Of a DNA stretch of 64,000 nucleotides, positions 8,701 to 18,391 are shown piece after piece. This DNA comes from Polyangiaceae bacterium. Lineage in GTDB: Bacteria; Myxococcota_A; Polyangia; Polyangiales; Polyangiaceae. A program made the translations under genes and the position numbers. Positions within the stretch are counted from its first letter, which is position 1, and each line of letters starts with the position of its first letter. The stretch is taken from positions 1-64,000 of the forward strand of contig JAICTZ010000011.1 in assembly GCA_025936115.1 (NCBI GenBank), given 5' to 3'. Below the pieces are notes generated by a model. That model had not been told where the DNA came from. It saw only the letters and a program-made list of their open reading frames with translations, and made no database searches.

Positions 8701-11700
8701 ATGCACCCGTTAGTCGAGGCCATTCTCTCGTCCGACGCGGAGAGCAAGACGGGCGCGTTCGAGCGCTTCACGCGCGACGCGAGCGTGGCCGAGCTCGTCG
8801 AGGCCGGCAAGATGCTGCACGGCTTCGCCGTCGACGCCGAGCGCAACGCCTACCAGCGCGTGCGCGCTGCGTTTTACGCCCACGCCATTTATCGCTACGT
8901 GCTCCCGCGCCGGCCCGAGCTCCCGCGCGCCGGGCGTATCCCCTGGCACGGGCAAAAGCTCTTACTCGAGCGCCGTTACGCGCCCGCCTGCGACGTGTTC
9001 CTCGACGCCGTCGCCGAAGACGGCATGTGCGATCCGCTCGCGAGCGCGCTCGCCGCCGCCTACCACGGCTTGGGTTTTCAAATCCTCGCGACGCAGGTCC
9101 AGCGCTCGGTGCGCGCGCTCCGCGGCAATCGCTGGATGTTCCGCACCGGGCACGCGCTCGACCATCCGCTGCGCGTGCGCTCCGAGTTGCTCGAAAAAGA
9201 CGCGAGCGGCTACGGTCGCGTGCTCGTCGAGCGCACGCCCGTGCGCATGGATCTCAGCCACAGCGGCTGGAGCGACATCTTCTTCCTGGGCATGGACTAC
9301 CCCGAGGGCGCGCGCGTCCTCAACGTGTCGGTGGACCTCGCCGTGCGCGGCCGCGATCAACGCACGCAGCCGCCCATCACCTGCTTTTTTCGCGTGATCG
9401 ACGAGCCCGTGCTGCGTCTCGCGAGCGTCGATCTCGACGCCGCCGCCGACCTGACCGAAGTCGCCGAGGTCTTCGACTACGCGCGCGACTACCTCGGTTT
9501 GCTCAAGGCGGCCGTGATCGCGGCGGGCATCGTGCCGCCGGCGCTCGAAGGCTCGGGTCAATCGCTGACGCTCGTGCTCGAGCAGCTCGTGGGGCCCGGG
9601 CGCGGTATCGAGCTCGTGAGTCAAGTGAGCGACATCCCGAAGGGCAGTCGCTTGGCGGTCTCGACCAACCTGCTCGGCGGGCTCATCACGCTCTGCATGC
9701 GCGCGACGGGCCAGGTCGCCTCGCTCACGGGCTCACTCGACGACTCCGAGCGCCGCACGGCAGCGGGTCGCGCGATCCTCGGCGAATGGCTGGGCGGCTC
9801 CGGCGGCGGCTGGCAGGACAGCGGCGGGCTCTGGCCCGGCATCAAGCTCATCGAAGGCGTGCTCGCCGCTCAGGACGACGTCGAGCACGGCTCGAGCCGC
9901 GGCCGCTTGCTCCCGCGCCACACCATTCTTGGCCAGAGCGTGATTTCGACCGAAGCCCGCAAAAAGCTCGAGGATTCGCTCGTGCTCGTGCACGGCGGCA
10001 TGGCGGCCAACGTCGGCCCCATCCTCGAGATGGTCACGGAGAAGTTCTTGCTCGGCACGACGCGCGAATGGGAAGCGCGCCGCGAGCTGCTCACGGCCTT
10101 CGACGCACTCGTGGCGGCGCTCAAGGCGGGCGACGTGCGCGAGCTCGGCCGGCTCACGACACGCTCGTTCCGCGGCGCGCTCGAAAGCATCGTGCCGTGG
10201 GTGACGAACGCCTACACCGAGCGGTTGATTGCGGAAGCGGAAGCGGCGCTGGGCCAGGATTTTTGGGGGTTTTGGATGCTCGGGGGCATGTCGGGCGGCG
10301 GCATGGGCTTCATCGTCGACCCCCGGCGCAAGGCCGAGGCCGAGACGCTCTTGCTCGACGTGATGCGCCGAGCCAAGCGCGACCTCGAGGCGAGCCTGCC
10401 GTTCGCGATGGATCCGGTCGTGTACGGCTTCTCGATCAACGAAGCCGGCACCTCGGCGGAGCTCTTGAGCGGGCCGAACGCGATTCTGTCGCCGGAATAC
10501 TACGTGTTCTCGCTGCCGCGCTGGCACGAGCAGGGTTCGCGTTCGTTCTCGCCGGCGCGCCGGCGTGAGCTCGACGGCTTCGCGAGCGAACACCTGCGTG
10601 GGGAACGCGCCGAAAGCGTGAGCCGCGCGCTCGTGCGGCGCCTGTTTCCGTCGGTGACGGCGCAGCAAGAGGGTCCCTCCCTCGACGTGCTGCTCGAGCG
10701 CTACGGCTTCGATCCGGAGCAACACGAGCGCATCCGGCGCGACCTCACGGCAGGGCGCATCGGCCTCGCGCAGAATCGACTGCCGGCCGACACCGTGATC
10801 GAAGACGTGCGGCCACGTGACGTGACGCCCGTCGCGAGCTTTCCCGAAAGCTCCGCGCGCGCGGGTCGTGCGTCGCTCGAACGCGGTGAAGCGTTCGTGG
10901 TGTCGCTCGCGGCCGGCGCCGGCAGTCGCTGGACGCAAGGTGCCGGCACCGTGAAGGCGCTGCACCCCTTCGCCAAGCTCGGCGGCCGCTTCCGCACCTT
11001 CGTCGAGGTGCACCTCGCCAAGTCGGCGCGCGTCGGCCGCTCCGGCGCGCCCGTCCCCCCGCACGTCTTCACGACCAGCTTTCTCACGCACGCGCCGCTC
11101 GAGCGCATGCTCGCGCGGGAGAACAACTACGGCTTCCCCGGCACACTCCTGCTCTCGCCAGGGAGCTCGATTGGCCTCCGGCTCGTGCCCACGGCGCGCG
11201 ACCTGCGTTTCGCGTGGGAGCAGATGCCGCAGCAGCAGCTCGAGGAGCGCAAACAGAAGGTGCGCGACAGCGGGCGTAAAGGTTTGCTCGACTGGGTCGC
11301 CGACAAGGGCGAAGCGAGCGACTACCGCGACAACGTCGCGTCGCAGTGCGTGCATCCCGTCGGGCACTTCTACGAAGTCGCCAATCTCCTCATCAACGGC
11401 ACGCTGCGCCGCCTGCTCGAAGAGCGTCCGGCGCTCCGCTACTTCCTGCTGCACAACATCGACACGCTGGGCGCGGATCTCGATCCGGCGCTGCTCGGAC
11501 GTCACATCGAGCGCAACGCCGTGTTCAGCTTCGAGGTGATCCAGCGCCGGCTCGAAGATCGCGGCGGCGGGCTTGCGCGCGTGGGGGGCCGGCCCCGCAT
11601 CGTCGAAGGGCTCGCGCTGCCGTGCGACGACGACGAAGCGAAACTCAGCTATTACAATTCGCTCACGACGTGGGTCTCCATCGACCCACTTCTCGCTCTG

Positions 11701-12018
11701 TTCGGCCTCACGCGTGAAGCGCTGCGCGACGAAGGGGCCGTGCGCCGCGGCGTCCGCTCGCTCGCCGCGCGGCTCCCGACTTACGTCACGCTGAAGGAAG
11801 TCAAACGGCGCTGGGGCAACGCGCAGGAAGACGTGCTCATCGTGGCCCAATTCGAGAAACTCTGGGGTGACGTGAGCGCGCTGCCCGACGTGCCGATCGA
11901 GTACTTCGTCGTGCCGCGCGAGCGCGGTCAGCAGCTCAAGGACGTGGCGCAGCTCGACGGCTGGGCACGCGACGGCTCGAAGGAGTACATCGAGCGTTGC
12001 GCGGGGTTCATCGACTAG
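8701..12018 (+). CDS. GHMP sugar kinase fused to UDPGP-type sugar-1-phosphate pyrophosphorylase
   Basis: This 1105-residue protein appears bifunctional. Residues about 170-580 look like the L-fucokinase branch of GHMP kinases: TPVRMDLSHSGWSD near 177, an ATP-loop equivalent GSRLAVST near 315, GGWQD..GGLWPGIK near 370 and GGMSGGGMGF near 529. Residues about 730-1090 look like UDP-sugar pyrophosphorylases: AAGAGSRW near 738 followed by a conserved Lys (TVKAL), then GHFYEVANLL and HNIDTLGADLD near 918, the uridine/metal strand. The first 170 residues are a helical region I cannot name. Kinase plus pyrophosphorylase in one chain recalls fucokinase/GDP-fucose pyrophosphorylase (FKP), but the order is reversed and the second domain is UDPGP type. 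The product is probably a nucleotide sugar for glycan synthesis. The sugar is unknown. Confidence 0.78.
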   Translation: MHPLVEAILSSDAESKTGAFERFTRDASVAELVEAGKMLHGFAVDAERNAYQRVRAAFYAHAIYRYVLPRRPELPRAGRIPWHGQKLLLERRYAPACDVFLDAVAEDGMCDPLASALAAAYHGLGFQILATQVQRSVRALRGNRWMFRTGHALDHPLRVRSELLEKDASGYGRVLVERTPVRMDLSHSGWSDIFFLGMDYPEGARVLNVSVDLAVRGRDQRTQPPITCFFRVIDEPVLRLASVDLDAAADLTEVAEVFDYARDYLGLLKAAVIAAGIVPPALEGSGQSLTLVLEQLVGPGRGIELVSQVSDIPKGSRLAVSTNLLGGLITLCMRATGQVASLTGSLDDSERRTAAGRAILGEWLGGSGGGWQDSGGLWPGIKLIEGVLAAQDDVEHGSSRGRLLPRHTILGQSVISTEARKKLEDSLVLVHGGMAANVGPILEMVTEKFLLGTTREWEARRELLTAFDALVAALKAGDVRELGRLTTRSFRGALESIVPWVTNAYTERLIAEAEAALGQDFWGFWMLGGMSGGGMGFIVDPRRKAEAETLLLDVMRRAKRDLEASLPFAMDPVVYGFSINEAGTSAELLSGPNAILSPEYYVFSLPRWHEQGSRSFSPARRRELDGFASEHLRGERAESVSRALVRRLFPSVTAQQEGPSLDVLLERYGFDPEQHERIRRDLTAGRIGLAQNRLPADTVIEDVRPRDVTPVASFPESSARAGRASLERGEAFVVSLAAGAGSRWTQGAGTVKALHPFAKLGGRFRTFVEVHLAKSARVGRSGAPVPPHVFTTSFLTHAPLERMLARENNYGFPGTLLLSPGSSIGLRLVPTARDLRFAWEQMPQQQLEERKQKVRDSGRKGLLDWVADKGEASDYRDNVASQCVHPVGHFYEVANLLINGTLRRLLEERPALRYFLLHNIDTLGADLDPALLGRHIERNAVFSFEVIQRRLEDRGGGLARVGGRPRIVEGLALPCDDDEAKLSYYNSLTTWVSIDPLLALFGLTREALRDEGAVRRGVRSLAARLPTYVTLKEVKRRWGNAQEDVLIVAQFEKLWGDVSALPDVPIEYFVVPRERGQQLKDVAQLDGWARDGSKEYIERCAGFID

Positions 12019-12148
12019 CCTCAGGACGACACCCAACGGGGTGGCAGCGCACCTCAGTCGACAAAAATCGCCGCGTGGAACCCTGCGACAAGTGCGAAGG
12101 GGAGTGGCGGTTCGGCGGGGAGTGTCTTAAGCAGGCGGGGCCAAGCCC

Positions 12149-13438
12149 ATGCCTGCGACTCTCAACGAGCAACCGTCACGACCGGGTTACCCCCGACCTC
12201 AGAGTGAACGCGTCACCATTCCGCCTCCGCCGTCACCGGAATTTCCGAAGGTGCCTCCGCTTCCGTCCGGGCCCGCGCCGGCGCGCCCGCGTTCGGGTCG
12301 CCGCGCGCTCCGCTACGTTTTGGTGATCGGCGGCGCGCTCGCGCTCATCGCACTGCTCGGGTTCCTGAAGTTTTCGCAGATCTCCATGCTGATGAACTTT
12401 GGGGCTCAGATGCAGAAGGCCGGCCCGCCACCCGAGGTGGTGAGCACGACCGTGGCCACGGCTCAAACCTGGGAGCACACCCTGAACGCGGTTGCGAGCG
12501 TCGTATCGGCCAAGGGCGTCGCGCTCGCCAACGACGCCGCCGGTGTCGTCTCGGCGATCCACTTCGATTCCGGCCAGACCGTCAAACAGGGTCAGGTGCT
12601 CGTCGAGCTCGACGCGCGGGTCGAGCGCGCGCAGCTGGCCTCGATCCGCGCGCGGCGGGAGTTTGCCGCGTCGCAGGAGGCCCGCTCGCAGAACCTCGTC
12701 AAGAGCGGCAGCATCGCGCAAGCGAGCGCGGAGTCCGATACGGCGCAGCTCAAGAGCCTTGCCGCCGACGAGAGCTCGCTCCAAGCACAGATCGACCGCA
12801 AGATCATCCGTGCGCCGTTCAGCGGCAAGCTCGGTATTCGTCAGGTGAACCTCGGCCAATACCTCGCGCCCGGCACGACGGTGACGGTGCTCGAGTCGGC
12901 GGACGCCGACTACGTCGATTTCACGCTACCGCAGGAAAACCTGCCGCTCTTGCACGCGGGCATGACGGTGCGCGCGACGCCCGAGGGCGTGAATGCGGCG
13001 CCGATCGAAGGGCAGATCAGCGCCGTCGACCCGACGATCGATCCGCAGACGCGCGCCGTGAAGGTTCGCGCTCGGTTCGAATCGGAAAATCAATTCCGTC
13101 CCGGCATGTTCTTGCGCGTCGCCGTGGTGCTCCCCGAGAAGGACAAGGTCGTCGCGATCCCGCTCACGAGCGTGGTGCACGCTTCCTACGGCGACTCCGT
13201 GTTCGTCGTGAGCGAGAAGCCGGGCCCGGACGGCAAGCCGCGCAAAGTAGCCGAACAGAAGTTCGTCAAACTCGGCGATCAGCGCGGCGACTTCGTCGCC
13301 GTGACCGACGGACTCAAAGCCGGCGAGGAAGTCGTGACTGCGGGCGCCTTCAAGCTGCGCAACGGATTGCCGCTCAAGATTGATAACAAGAGCGTGAAGC
13401 TGAACCCGAGTCTCGACCCCAAGCCTGTGAATCATTGA
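12149..13438 (+). CDS. RND efflux periplasmic adaptor (HlyD/MexE family)
   Basis: This 429-residue membrane-fusion protein links an inner-membrane RND pump to an outer-membrane channel. After a Pro-rich cytoplasmic leader (about residues 1-50) comes one membrane helix (about 56-75). Then follow the barrel-sandwich half (VVSAIHFDSGQTVKQGQVLVEL), a short helical hairpin, the second lipoyl half (IRAPFSGKLGIRQVNLGQY) and beta-barrel and membrane-proximal domains ending near residue 425. Most relatives begin with a lipoprotein signal, so the Pro-rich leader with an uncleaved helix is a variant. The pump gene follows after 230 bases, and no TolC-like gene is present. The 130 bases upstream show no clear promoter. 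Confidence 0.9.
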   Translation: MPATLNEQPSRPGYPRPQSERVTIPPPPSPEFPKVPPLPSGPAPARPRSGRRALRYVLVIGGALALIALLGFLKFSQISMLMNFGAQMQKAGPPPEVVSTTVATAQTWEHTLNAVASVVSAKGVALANDAAGVVSAIHFDSGQTVKQGQVLVELDARVERAQLASIRARREFAASQEARSQNLVKSGSIAQASAESDTAQLKSLAADESSLQAQIDRKIIRAPFSGKLGIRQVNLGQYLAPGTTVTVLESADADYVDFTLPQENLPLLHAGMTVRATPEGVNAAPIEGQISAVDPTIDPQTRAVKVRARFESENQFRPGMFLRVAVVLPEKDKVVAIPLTSVVHASYGDSVFVVSEKPGPDGKPRKVAEQKFVKLGDQRGDFVAVTDGLKAGEEVVTAGAFKLRNGLPLKIDNKSVKLNPSLDPKPVNH

Positions 13439-13668
13439 GTTTGTTTGTGGCTTTGCTCGGAAAGTCGATCGTCTTTGGCGCGCTGACCTGGCCCAGCCGC
13501 CGGCCCCGCCGGCAGGTCATGTGGGGTGTTCCCGCTCGCGCCGATCGTGATCTGTTCCGCCAAGACTCCCACGTCGTCTCGCGCGGGGGCGTTGCCCCCG
13601 CGAACCCGCACACCAGCCGTCTTTAGCGTACCAGCCGTCTCTCAGCCCAGAACGCGGGAACTCCGCTC

Positions 13669-16600
13669 ATGAAATTCACGGACATCTTCATTCGCCGGCC
13701 GGTCCTCGCGATCGTCGTCAATCTGGTCATTCTGATCGCGGGCTTGCAGGCCGTGCGTTCGCTGAACGTGCGGCAGTATCCGCGGCTCGACAGCGCGACC
13801 ATCAGCGTGAAGACGGCGTATGTCGGCGCCAATGCCGATCTCGTGCGCGGCTTCATCACGACGCCGCTCGAGCGCTCTATCGCGGCCGCCGACGGCATCG
13901 ATTTCATCGAGTCGCAGAGTAATCAAGGGCTCTCGACCATCAACGTCCGGCTCAAGCTCAACTTCCCGGCCGCCGCCGCGCTCTCGGACATCACCGCGCG
14001 CGTGAACCAGGTGCGCGCCGATCTGCCGCCCGAAGCGGAAGTGCCGTCGATCAGCATCGAACCGTCCGACTCTCAGTTCGCGGCGATGTACCTCACGTTC
14101 GGTTCGAGCATCCTCGAGCCGAACCAGGTCACGGATTATTTGCTGCGTATCGTGCAGCCGCGCCTCTCGGCGATCGAGGGCATTCAGCGCGCCGAGATCC
14201 TCGGCGGACGCACGTTCGCCCTGCGCGCTTGGCTCAAGCCGGACCGCATGACGGCGCTGCACGTGAGCCCGCTCGCCGTGCGCCAGGCGCTCGCCGCCAA
14301 CAACACGCTCTCCGCCGTGGGCGAGACCAAGGGCCAGTACGTCCAGGTCGATCTCACCGCCACGACGGACGCGCAGAGCGTCGACACGTTCAAGAAGCTC
14401 GTCGTGCGCGCGGAGAACGGCGCGCTCGTGCGGCTCGAGGACGTGGCGGAAGTCGTGCTCGGCGCAGACACCTACGACCAGGACGTGCGGTTCACCGGGA
14501 AAAAAGAGGTGTTCATGGGGGTGTACGTGCTCCCGAACGCCAACTCCCTCGACGTGATCGCGCGGGTCCGCGACGAGATGAAGACGATTCAGAACGAGCT
14601 CCCGACGGGCATGCGCGCCCGCATCGCCTTCGATTCGACGGACTACATCAACCACGCGATCAAGGAGGTCACGCACACGCTCGTCGAGACGATCTTCATC
14701 GTCATGATCGTGATCTACTTGTTCTTGGGCTCGCTCCGTAGCGTGCTCGTGCCGGTCGTCGCCATCCCCGTCTCGCTCATCGGCGCCGTGTTTCTGATGC
14801 AGGCGTTCGGCTTCACTCTGAACCTGCTCACGCTGCTGGCGATCGTGCTCTCGGTCGGTCTCGTGGTCGACGACGCCATCGTCGTGGTCGAAAACGTCGC
14901 ACGCAACATTCACCTCGGAAAGTCGCCGCTCGAGGCCGCCATCGCGAGCGCGCGCGAGCTCGTGGGCCCGATCATCGCGATGACGATCACGCTCGCGGCC
15001 GTGTACACGCCGATCGGCTTTCAGGGCGGCCTCACGGGCGCCCTCTTCCGAGAATTCGCCTTCACGCTCGCCGGCGCCGTGCTGATCTCCGGCGTCGTCG
15101 CGCTGACGCTCTCGCCGATGATGTCGTCGCGCTTGTTCAAATCCGAGCGCAACGAAGGCCGCTTCGCGCGCATGATCGATAGCGGCTTCGAGCGGCTGAA
15201 GCGCGGCTACGGCCGCGCGCTCGACGCGACGCTCGCCATGCGCCCCGCCGTGTACACGGTGTGGATCCTGCTGACGCTCGCCGTCTTCCCGCTCTACATG
15301 TTCTCACCCGCCGAGCTCGCGCCGGCCGAGGATCAAGGCGCCGTCTTCGGCGCCATCGACGTGCCTGCGAACGCCACGCTCGAGCAACTCGTGCCGTACA
15401 CCGAGCAGGTGAACTCGATTTTCCAGACGGTGCCCGAGTTCAGCCAGAGCTTCCAGATCACGCTGCCCCAGCAGGGTTTCGGCGGCGCGATCATGAAGCC
15501 GTGGGACGAGCGCAAGCGCAGCATCTTCCCGATCCAAGCCGAGCTCAGCCAAAAGACGATGGGCATCGCGGGCGTGCGCGCGCCGGTGTTCTTGCCGCCC
15601 GCCCTGCCGAGCGCCGGGTTTTTCCCTGTCGAGTTCGTGATCGCCTCCACCGCCGATCACAAGGAGCTCGCGCGCTACGCGGACGAGATCGTGCAGGAGG
15701 CGGTGAAGAGCGGTGAATTCGCGTTCCCGCCCGTGCTCGACGTGCGCATCGATCAAGCAGCCGCGCGCATCGTGATCGACCGCGACAAGGTCGCCACCAT
15801 GGGCATGACGATGCAGGCCATCGCGGGTGATCTCGGCTCCATGCTGAGCGGCAACTACGTGAACCGCTTCACGATCGACGGCCGCAGCTACAAGGTCATC
15901 CCCGAGGTCGAACGCTCCGCGCGTCTCACGCCCGAGCAGCTCGGCCAGATCCACATCACGGGGCCCGGCGGCGAGCTCATCCCGTTGAACTCCATCGCTC
16001 GCATCGAAGAGTTCGTCGAGCCGCGCACGCTGAATCGCTTCCAGCAGCTGAACTCGATCAAAATCTCGGGCGTCGCGCCGCGTTCGCTCGACAACGGACT
16101 CAAAGTTCTCGAAAAGGCCGCCGCCAAGGTTCTGCCGCCCGGCTCCCGCGTCGACTACACGGGCGAATCGCGCCAGCTGCGCCAAGAAGCCGGCAAGTTC
16201 CTGCCCGCCTTCACGCTGGCACTCGTCCTCATCTTTCTCGCGCTCGCCGCGCAGTTCAACTCCTTTCGCGACCCGTTCGTCGTGCTCGCCGGCTCGGTCC
16301 CGCTCGCCATGTTCGGCGCGCTCATCTTCACCTTCCTGCGCTTTGCGGGCCCGCCCGGCATGAGCTTCAAACTCACCGAGGGCTGGACAACGACGCTCAA
16401 CATCTACTCACAGGTCGGCCTCGTCACCTTGGTCGGCCTGATCGCGAAAAACGGCATCCTCATCGTCGAATTCGCGAACGTCCAGCAACTCGCCGGCCAC
16501 TCCAAAATCGACGCCGTGCGCAGCGCCGCTCTCACGCGCCTGCGCCCCATCCTCATGACCACGGTCGCGACCGTTTGCGGCCACTTCCCGCTCACGCTCG

Positions 16601-16827
16601 TCACGGGCCCCGGCGCCGTCGCCCGCAACTCGATCGGCATCGTCCTCGTCGGCGGCATGACCATCGGCACCCTCTTCACGCTCTTCTTCGTCCCGAGCCT
16701 CTACATCCTGCTCGCCGCGGATCACCAGAAACAACGCGCGAACGCCGACGCAGCCCGCGACGACGAACTCACGACACCGAACGAACCGCACGGCCTCTTG
16801 CCGGCGGAGTCGGCGCCGGCGGAGTGA
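13669..16827 (+). CDS. RND multidrug/solvent efflux pump permease (HAE1 family)
   Basis: This 1052-residue inner-membrane transporter is full length for the AcrB/MdtB/MexF group. It opens with FTDIFIRRPVLAIVVN (membrane helix 1), has a large periplasmic loop, helices 2-6 from about residue 340, a second loop, and helices 8-12 after about residue 845. The proton-relay Asp pair in helix 4 is present in GLVVDDAIVVVEN, and the matching Lys in AKNGILIVEF is kept. The pump exports hydrophobic compounds by proton antiport. It pairs with the adaptor ending at 13438; the 230-base gap holds no supported gene. The C-terminal tail is rich in Glu/Pro/Ala. The specificity cannot be read. Confidence 0.94.
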   Translation: MKFTDIFIRRPVLAIVVNLVILIAGLQAVRSLNVRQYPRLDSATISVKTAYVGANADLVRGFITTPLERSIAAADGIDFIESQSNQGLSTINVRLKLNFPAAAALSDITARVNQVRADLPPEAEVPSISIEPSDSQFAAMYLTFGSSILEPNQVTDYLLRIVQPRLSAIEGIQRAEILGGRTFALRAWLKPDRMTALHVSPLAVRQALAANNTLSAVGETKGQYVQVDLTATTDAQSVDTFKKLVVRAENGALVRLEDVAEVVLGADTYDQDVRFTGKKEVFMGVYVLPNANSLDVIARVRDEMKTIQNELPTGMRARIAFDSTDYINHAIKEVTHTLVETIFIVMIVIYLFLGSLRSVLVPVVAIPVSLIGAVFLMQAFGFTLNLLTLLAIVLSVGLVVDDAIVVVENVARNIHLGKSPLEAAIASARELVGPIIAMTITLAAVYTPIGFQGGLTGALFREFAFTLAGAVLISGVVALTLSPMMSSRLFKSERNEGRFARMIDSGFERLKRGYGRALDATLAMRPAVYTVWILLTLAVFPLYMFSPAELAPAEDQGAVFGAIDVPANATLEQLVPYTEQVNSIFQTVPEFSQSFQITLPQQGFGGAIMKPWDERKRSIFPIQAELSQKTMGIAGVRAPVFLPPALPSAGFFPVEFVIASTADHKELARYADEIVQEAVKSGEFAFPPVLDVRIDQAAARIVIDRDKVATMGMTMQAIAGDLGSMLSGNYVNRFTIDGRSYKVIPEVERSARLTPEQLGQIHITGPGGELIPLNSIARIEEFVEPRTLNRFQQLNSIKISGVAPRSLDNGLKVLEKAAAKVLPPGSRVDYTGESRQLRQEAGKFLPAFTLALVLIFLALAAQFNSFRDPFVVLAGSVPLAMFGALIFTFLRFAGPPGMSFKLTEGWTTTLNIYSQVGLVTLVGLIAKNGILIVEFANVQQLAGHSKIDAVRSAALTRLRPILMTTVATVCGHFPLTLVTGPGAVARNSIGIVLVGGMTIGTLFTLFFVPSLYILLAADHQKQRANADAARDDELTTPNEPHGLLPAESAPAE

Positions 16828-16899
16828 GCTCCGCCCGGCAACCAGCTTTCGGCTGAGCGTCGCCCGCGCGAGCACGCGGCGCGAATGCCCACGCCGTGT

Positions 16900-17691
16900 T
16901 CAACGCGGCGTGCGGCCGCTGTCGCGTGGCGGGGGACCGACGTAGCGGATGGACGCGGGGTCGAGCGACTGCAGCAGCGGCGACATCTGAACGGCGCCTT
17001 CCGCAGCGTTCGGGAGGAAATCCGAAAGGCCGATGAACGCGCAAATCACGGCCGTCTCGCGCTCGTCGAAGCCCAGGTCGAGGCACACGGCCGCCGCCGC
17101 GCTCGCAATATTCGGTCTGAGCCCCTTCATACGAAATACGGCTTCGCAGACGTTCTCGAACAGCGTCCAGTACTCGAGGCGATCGCGATCGCGCGCGACG
17201 ACACGCAATTTGAGCATTTCGACGCGTTCGTCTACGGGACGAGATGAGACTCCGAACCCCAGAATGCGCCGCGCGCTTCCGAGTTGCTGCTGACAGGCCG
17301 CCTCGACGCTTTGCAAATCGCCGGGCGCGCTGACTGACTGCCGCAAGCCTCGCAATAGGACGGCCATTTTGCCGAAGGCCCAGTTGCCAATCAGTGCTTC
17401 GTCCACGGCGAGAGTGCCGGCGGCAAGCCCTGCCAGCGTGCTGCCATAGGAGGCCGCCAAGCGGCCGAGCTTCAGCGGCCAAATACGCGGATCGGCGACC
17501 GTCATCACCACCCCGAGGTCGTCGAGCATGCCCCGCTCGGAAGCGGCCAGGCGCCGACCCGTCACGCCGAGCACGACGATGCCGAGCCACGTCTCCGCTC
17601 CCGCGAGCTCGTTAGCTACCGAATGCCCTTGGAGCCGATTGTCCCCCCACTCGGCGTGGGCAACACGTGTGGAGATTGCGTCAACCGGCAT
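16900..17691 (-). CDS. Short citryl-CoA lyase/citrate synthase-like protein (paralogue 2)
   Basis: At 263 residues this matches the short citryl-CoA lyase-like branch of the citrate synthase superfamily, about half a normal citrate synthase plus. Visible family traits are an STRVAHAEW opening, a middle LAASYGSTLAGLAAGTLAV helix pair, a GFGVSSRPVDER segment where relatives have GFGH, and LRPNIASAAAAVCLDLGF near the end where relatives often have NVD. The usual catalytic His of GFGH is therefore Val and the Asp of NVD is Ala, so standard citrate chemistry is doubtful. The ATG at 17691 has a strong GGAGGA ribosome site and overlaps the upstream gene by 11 bases. It is last in an operon with a TPP enzyme. 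Alternatives are a structural partner of its paralogue or a new lyase. Confidence 0.6.
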   Translation of the reverse strand: MPVDAISTRVAHAEWGDNRLQGHSVANELAGAETWLGIVVLGVTGRRLAASERGMLDDLGVVMTVADPRIWPLKLGRLAASYGSTLAGLAAGTLAVDEALIGNWAFGKMAVLLRGLRQSVSAPGDLQSVEAACQQQLGSARRILGFGVSSRPVDERVEMLKLRVVARDRDRLEYWTLFENVCEAVFRMKGLRPNIASAAAAVCLDLGFDERETAVICAFIGLSDFLPNAAEGAVQMSPLLQSLDPASIRYVGPPPRDSGRTPR

Positions 17692-18379
17692 CGGGTTCCT
17701 CCGTGTACTCGATGCGCGGGAGCAGCATCGGATACTGATGGAACGAGCCTGCATCGTGTGCGAACGCCTCCGCGAGGGTCGGCGCGAGGCTCGCCAAGAC
17801 GAACACGGCCTCGAGCTCTGGTACCCGTCGCAGTCCGGCAAAGCTCAGAACAGCGAGTAGCGCCGCCGTACGACTCGGCTCGTGTCGAAAGACCGCCGGC
17901 TCTGGAGCAATGGTGCGGAAGAGCACGCGCAGACGTTCTACCGATTTGCGTTCGGCTTCGGATGTTGCTCTGAATTCGGCCGGAAACGGCCGCGTAGGCT
18001 CCGCGAGCCAGGCGAGGACCGGCGCATGCTGCTCGAGGATGTACCGGGCTCGTTCCGCGAGCGCGACGCCGGCGATGCCGACTAGTGCACTCGAGCGTGC
18101 TCCGCACATGTGGCCGAGGGCGGCGGCGTGTACCGGAGCTTCGGCGATCGACAGCGGGGCCGTGAACGTGAGCGCGAGATCGAGCGCCCGGCACTCCTCG
18201 GCGCTCGGAAGTTCGCCGCGCAGTGAAAGCAGGATCGTCTCGGAAAAGCGACCGTGTTCGGCAACGTCGTGTTCGACGCTATAGCCGAAGAGGCGGGGAT
18301 CGTCGCCGGGCGTGACGACGTGCGCCGTGAGCTCCGTAGGCCACGCCGTGGACTCCGCAGGGCCGGGTGGTCTAGGCAT
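17681..18379 (-). CDS. Short citryl-CoA lyase/citrate synthase-like protein (paralogue 1)
   Basis: This 232-residue protein resembles the neighbouring paralogue and short citrate-synthase-like proteins. It has an LFGYSVEHDVAEHGRFSE opening followed by LLSLRGELPSAEECRAL, as in the small-subunit start of citrate synthases. Next is a helical APVHAAALGHMCGARSSALVGIAG stretch matching the segment that normally leads to GPxHGGA, and then a C-terminal helix pair SRTAALLAVLSFAGL. I do not see the catalytic GPxHGGA, so it may be inactive or changed. It starts 12 bases after the TPP enzyme stop and overlaps the next gene by 11 bases, so the two paralogues are made together and may form a heteromer. The call rests on pattern and context, not strong identity. 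Confidence 0.52.
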   Translation of the reverse strand: MPRPPGPAESTAWPTELTAHVVTPGDDPRLFGYSVEHDVAEHGRFSETILLSLRGELPSAEECRALDLALTFTAPLSIAEAPVHAAALGHMCGARSSALVGIAGVALAERARYILEQHAPVLAWLAEPTRPFPAEFRATSEAERKSVERLRVLFRTIAPEPAVFRHEPSRTAALLAVLSFAGLRRVPELEAVFVLASLAPTLAEAFAHDAGSFHQYPMLLPRIEYTEEPDAG

Positions 18380-18391
18380 CGTGCGGTCCGC

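Noticed and set aside
9733-12036. A 767-codon minus-strand open frame opposite the kinase-pyrophosphorylase gene
   Set aside because: No motif and no ribosome site; the + strand frame has clear GHMP and UDPGP motifs.
13435-13626. A 63-codon frame between the RND adaptor and pump
   Set aside because: No ribosome site, leader or family; the gap is more likely non-coding.
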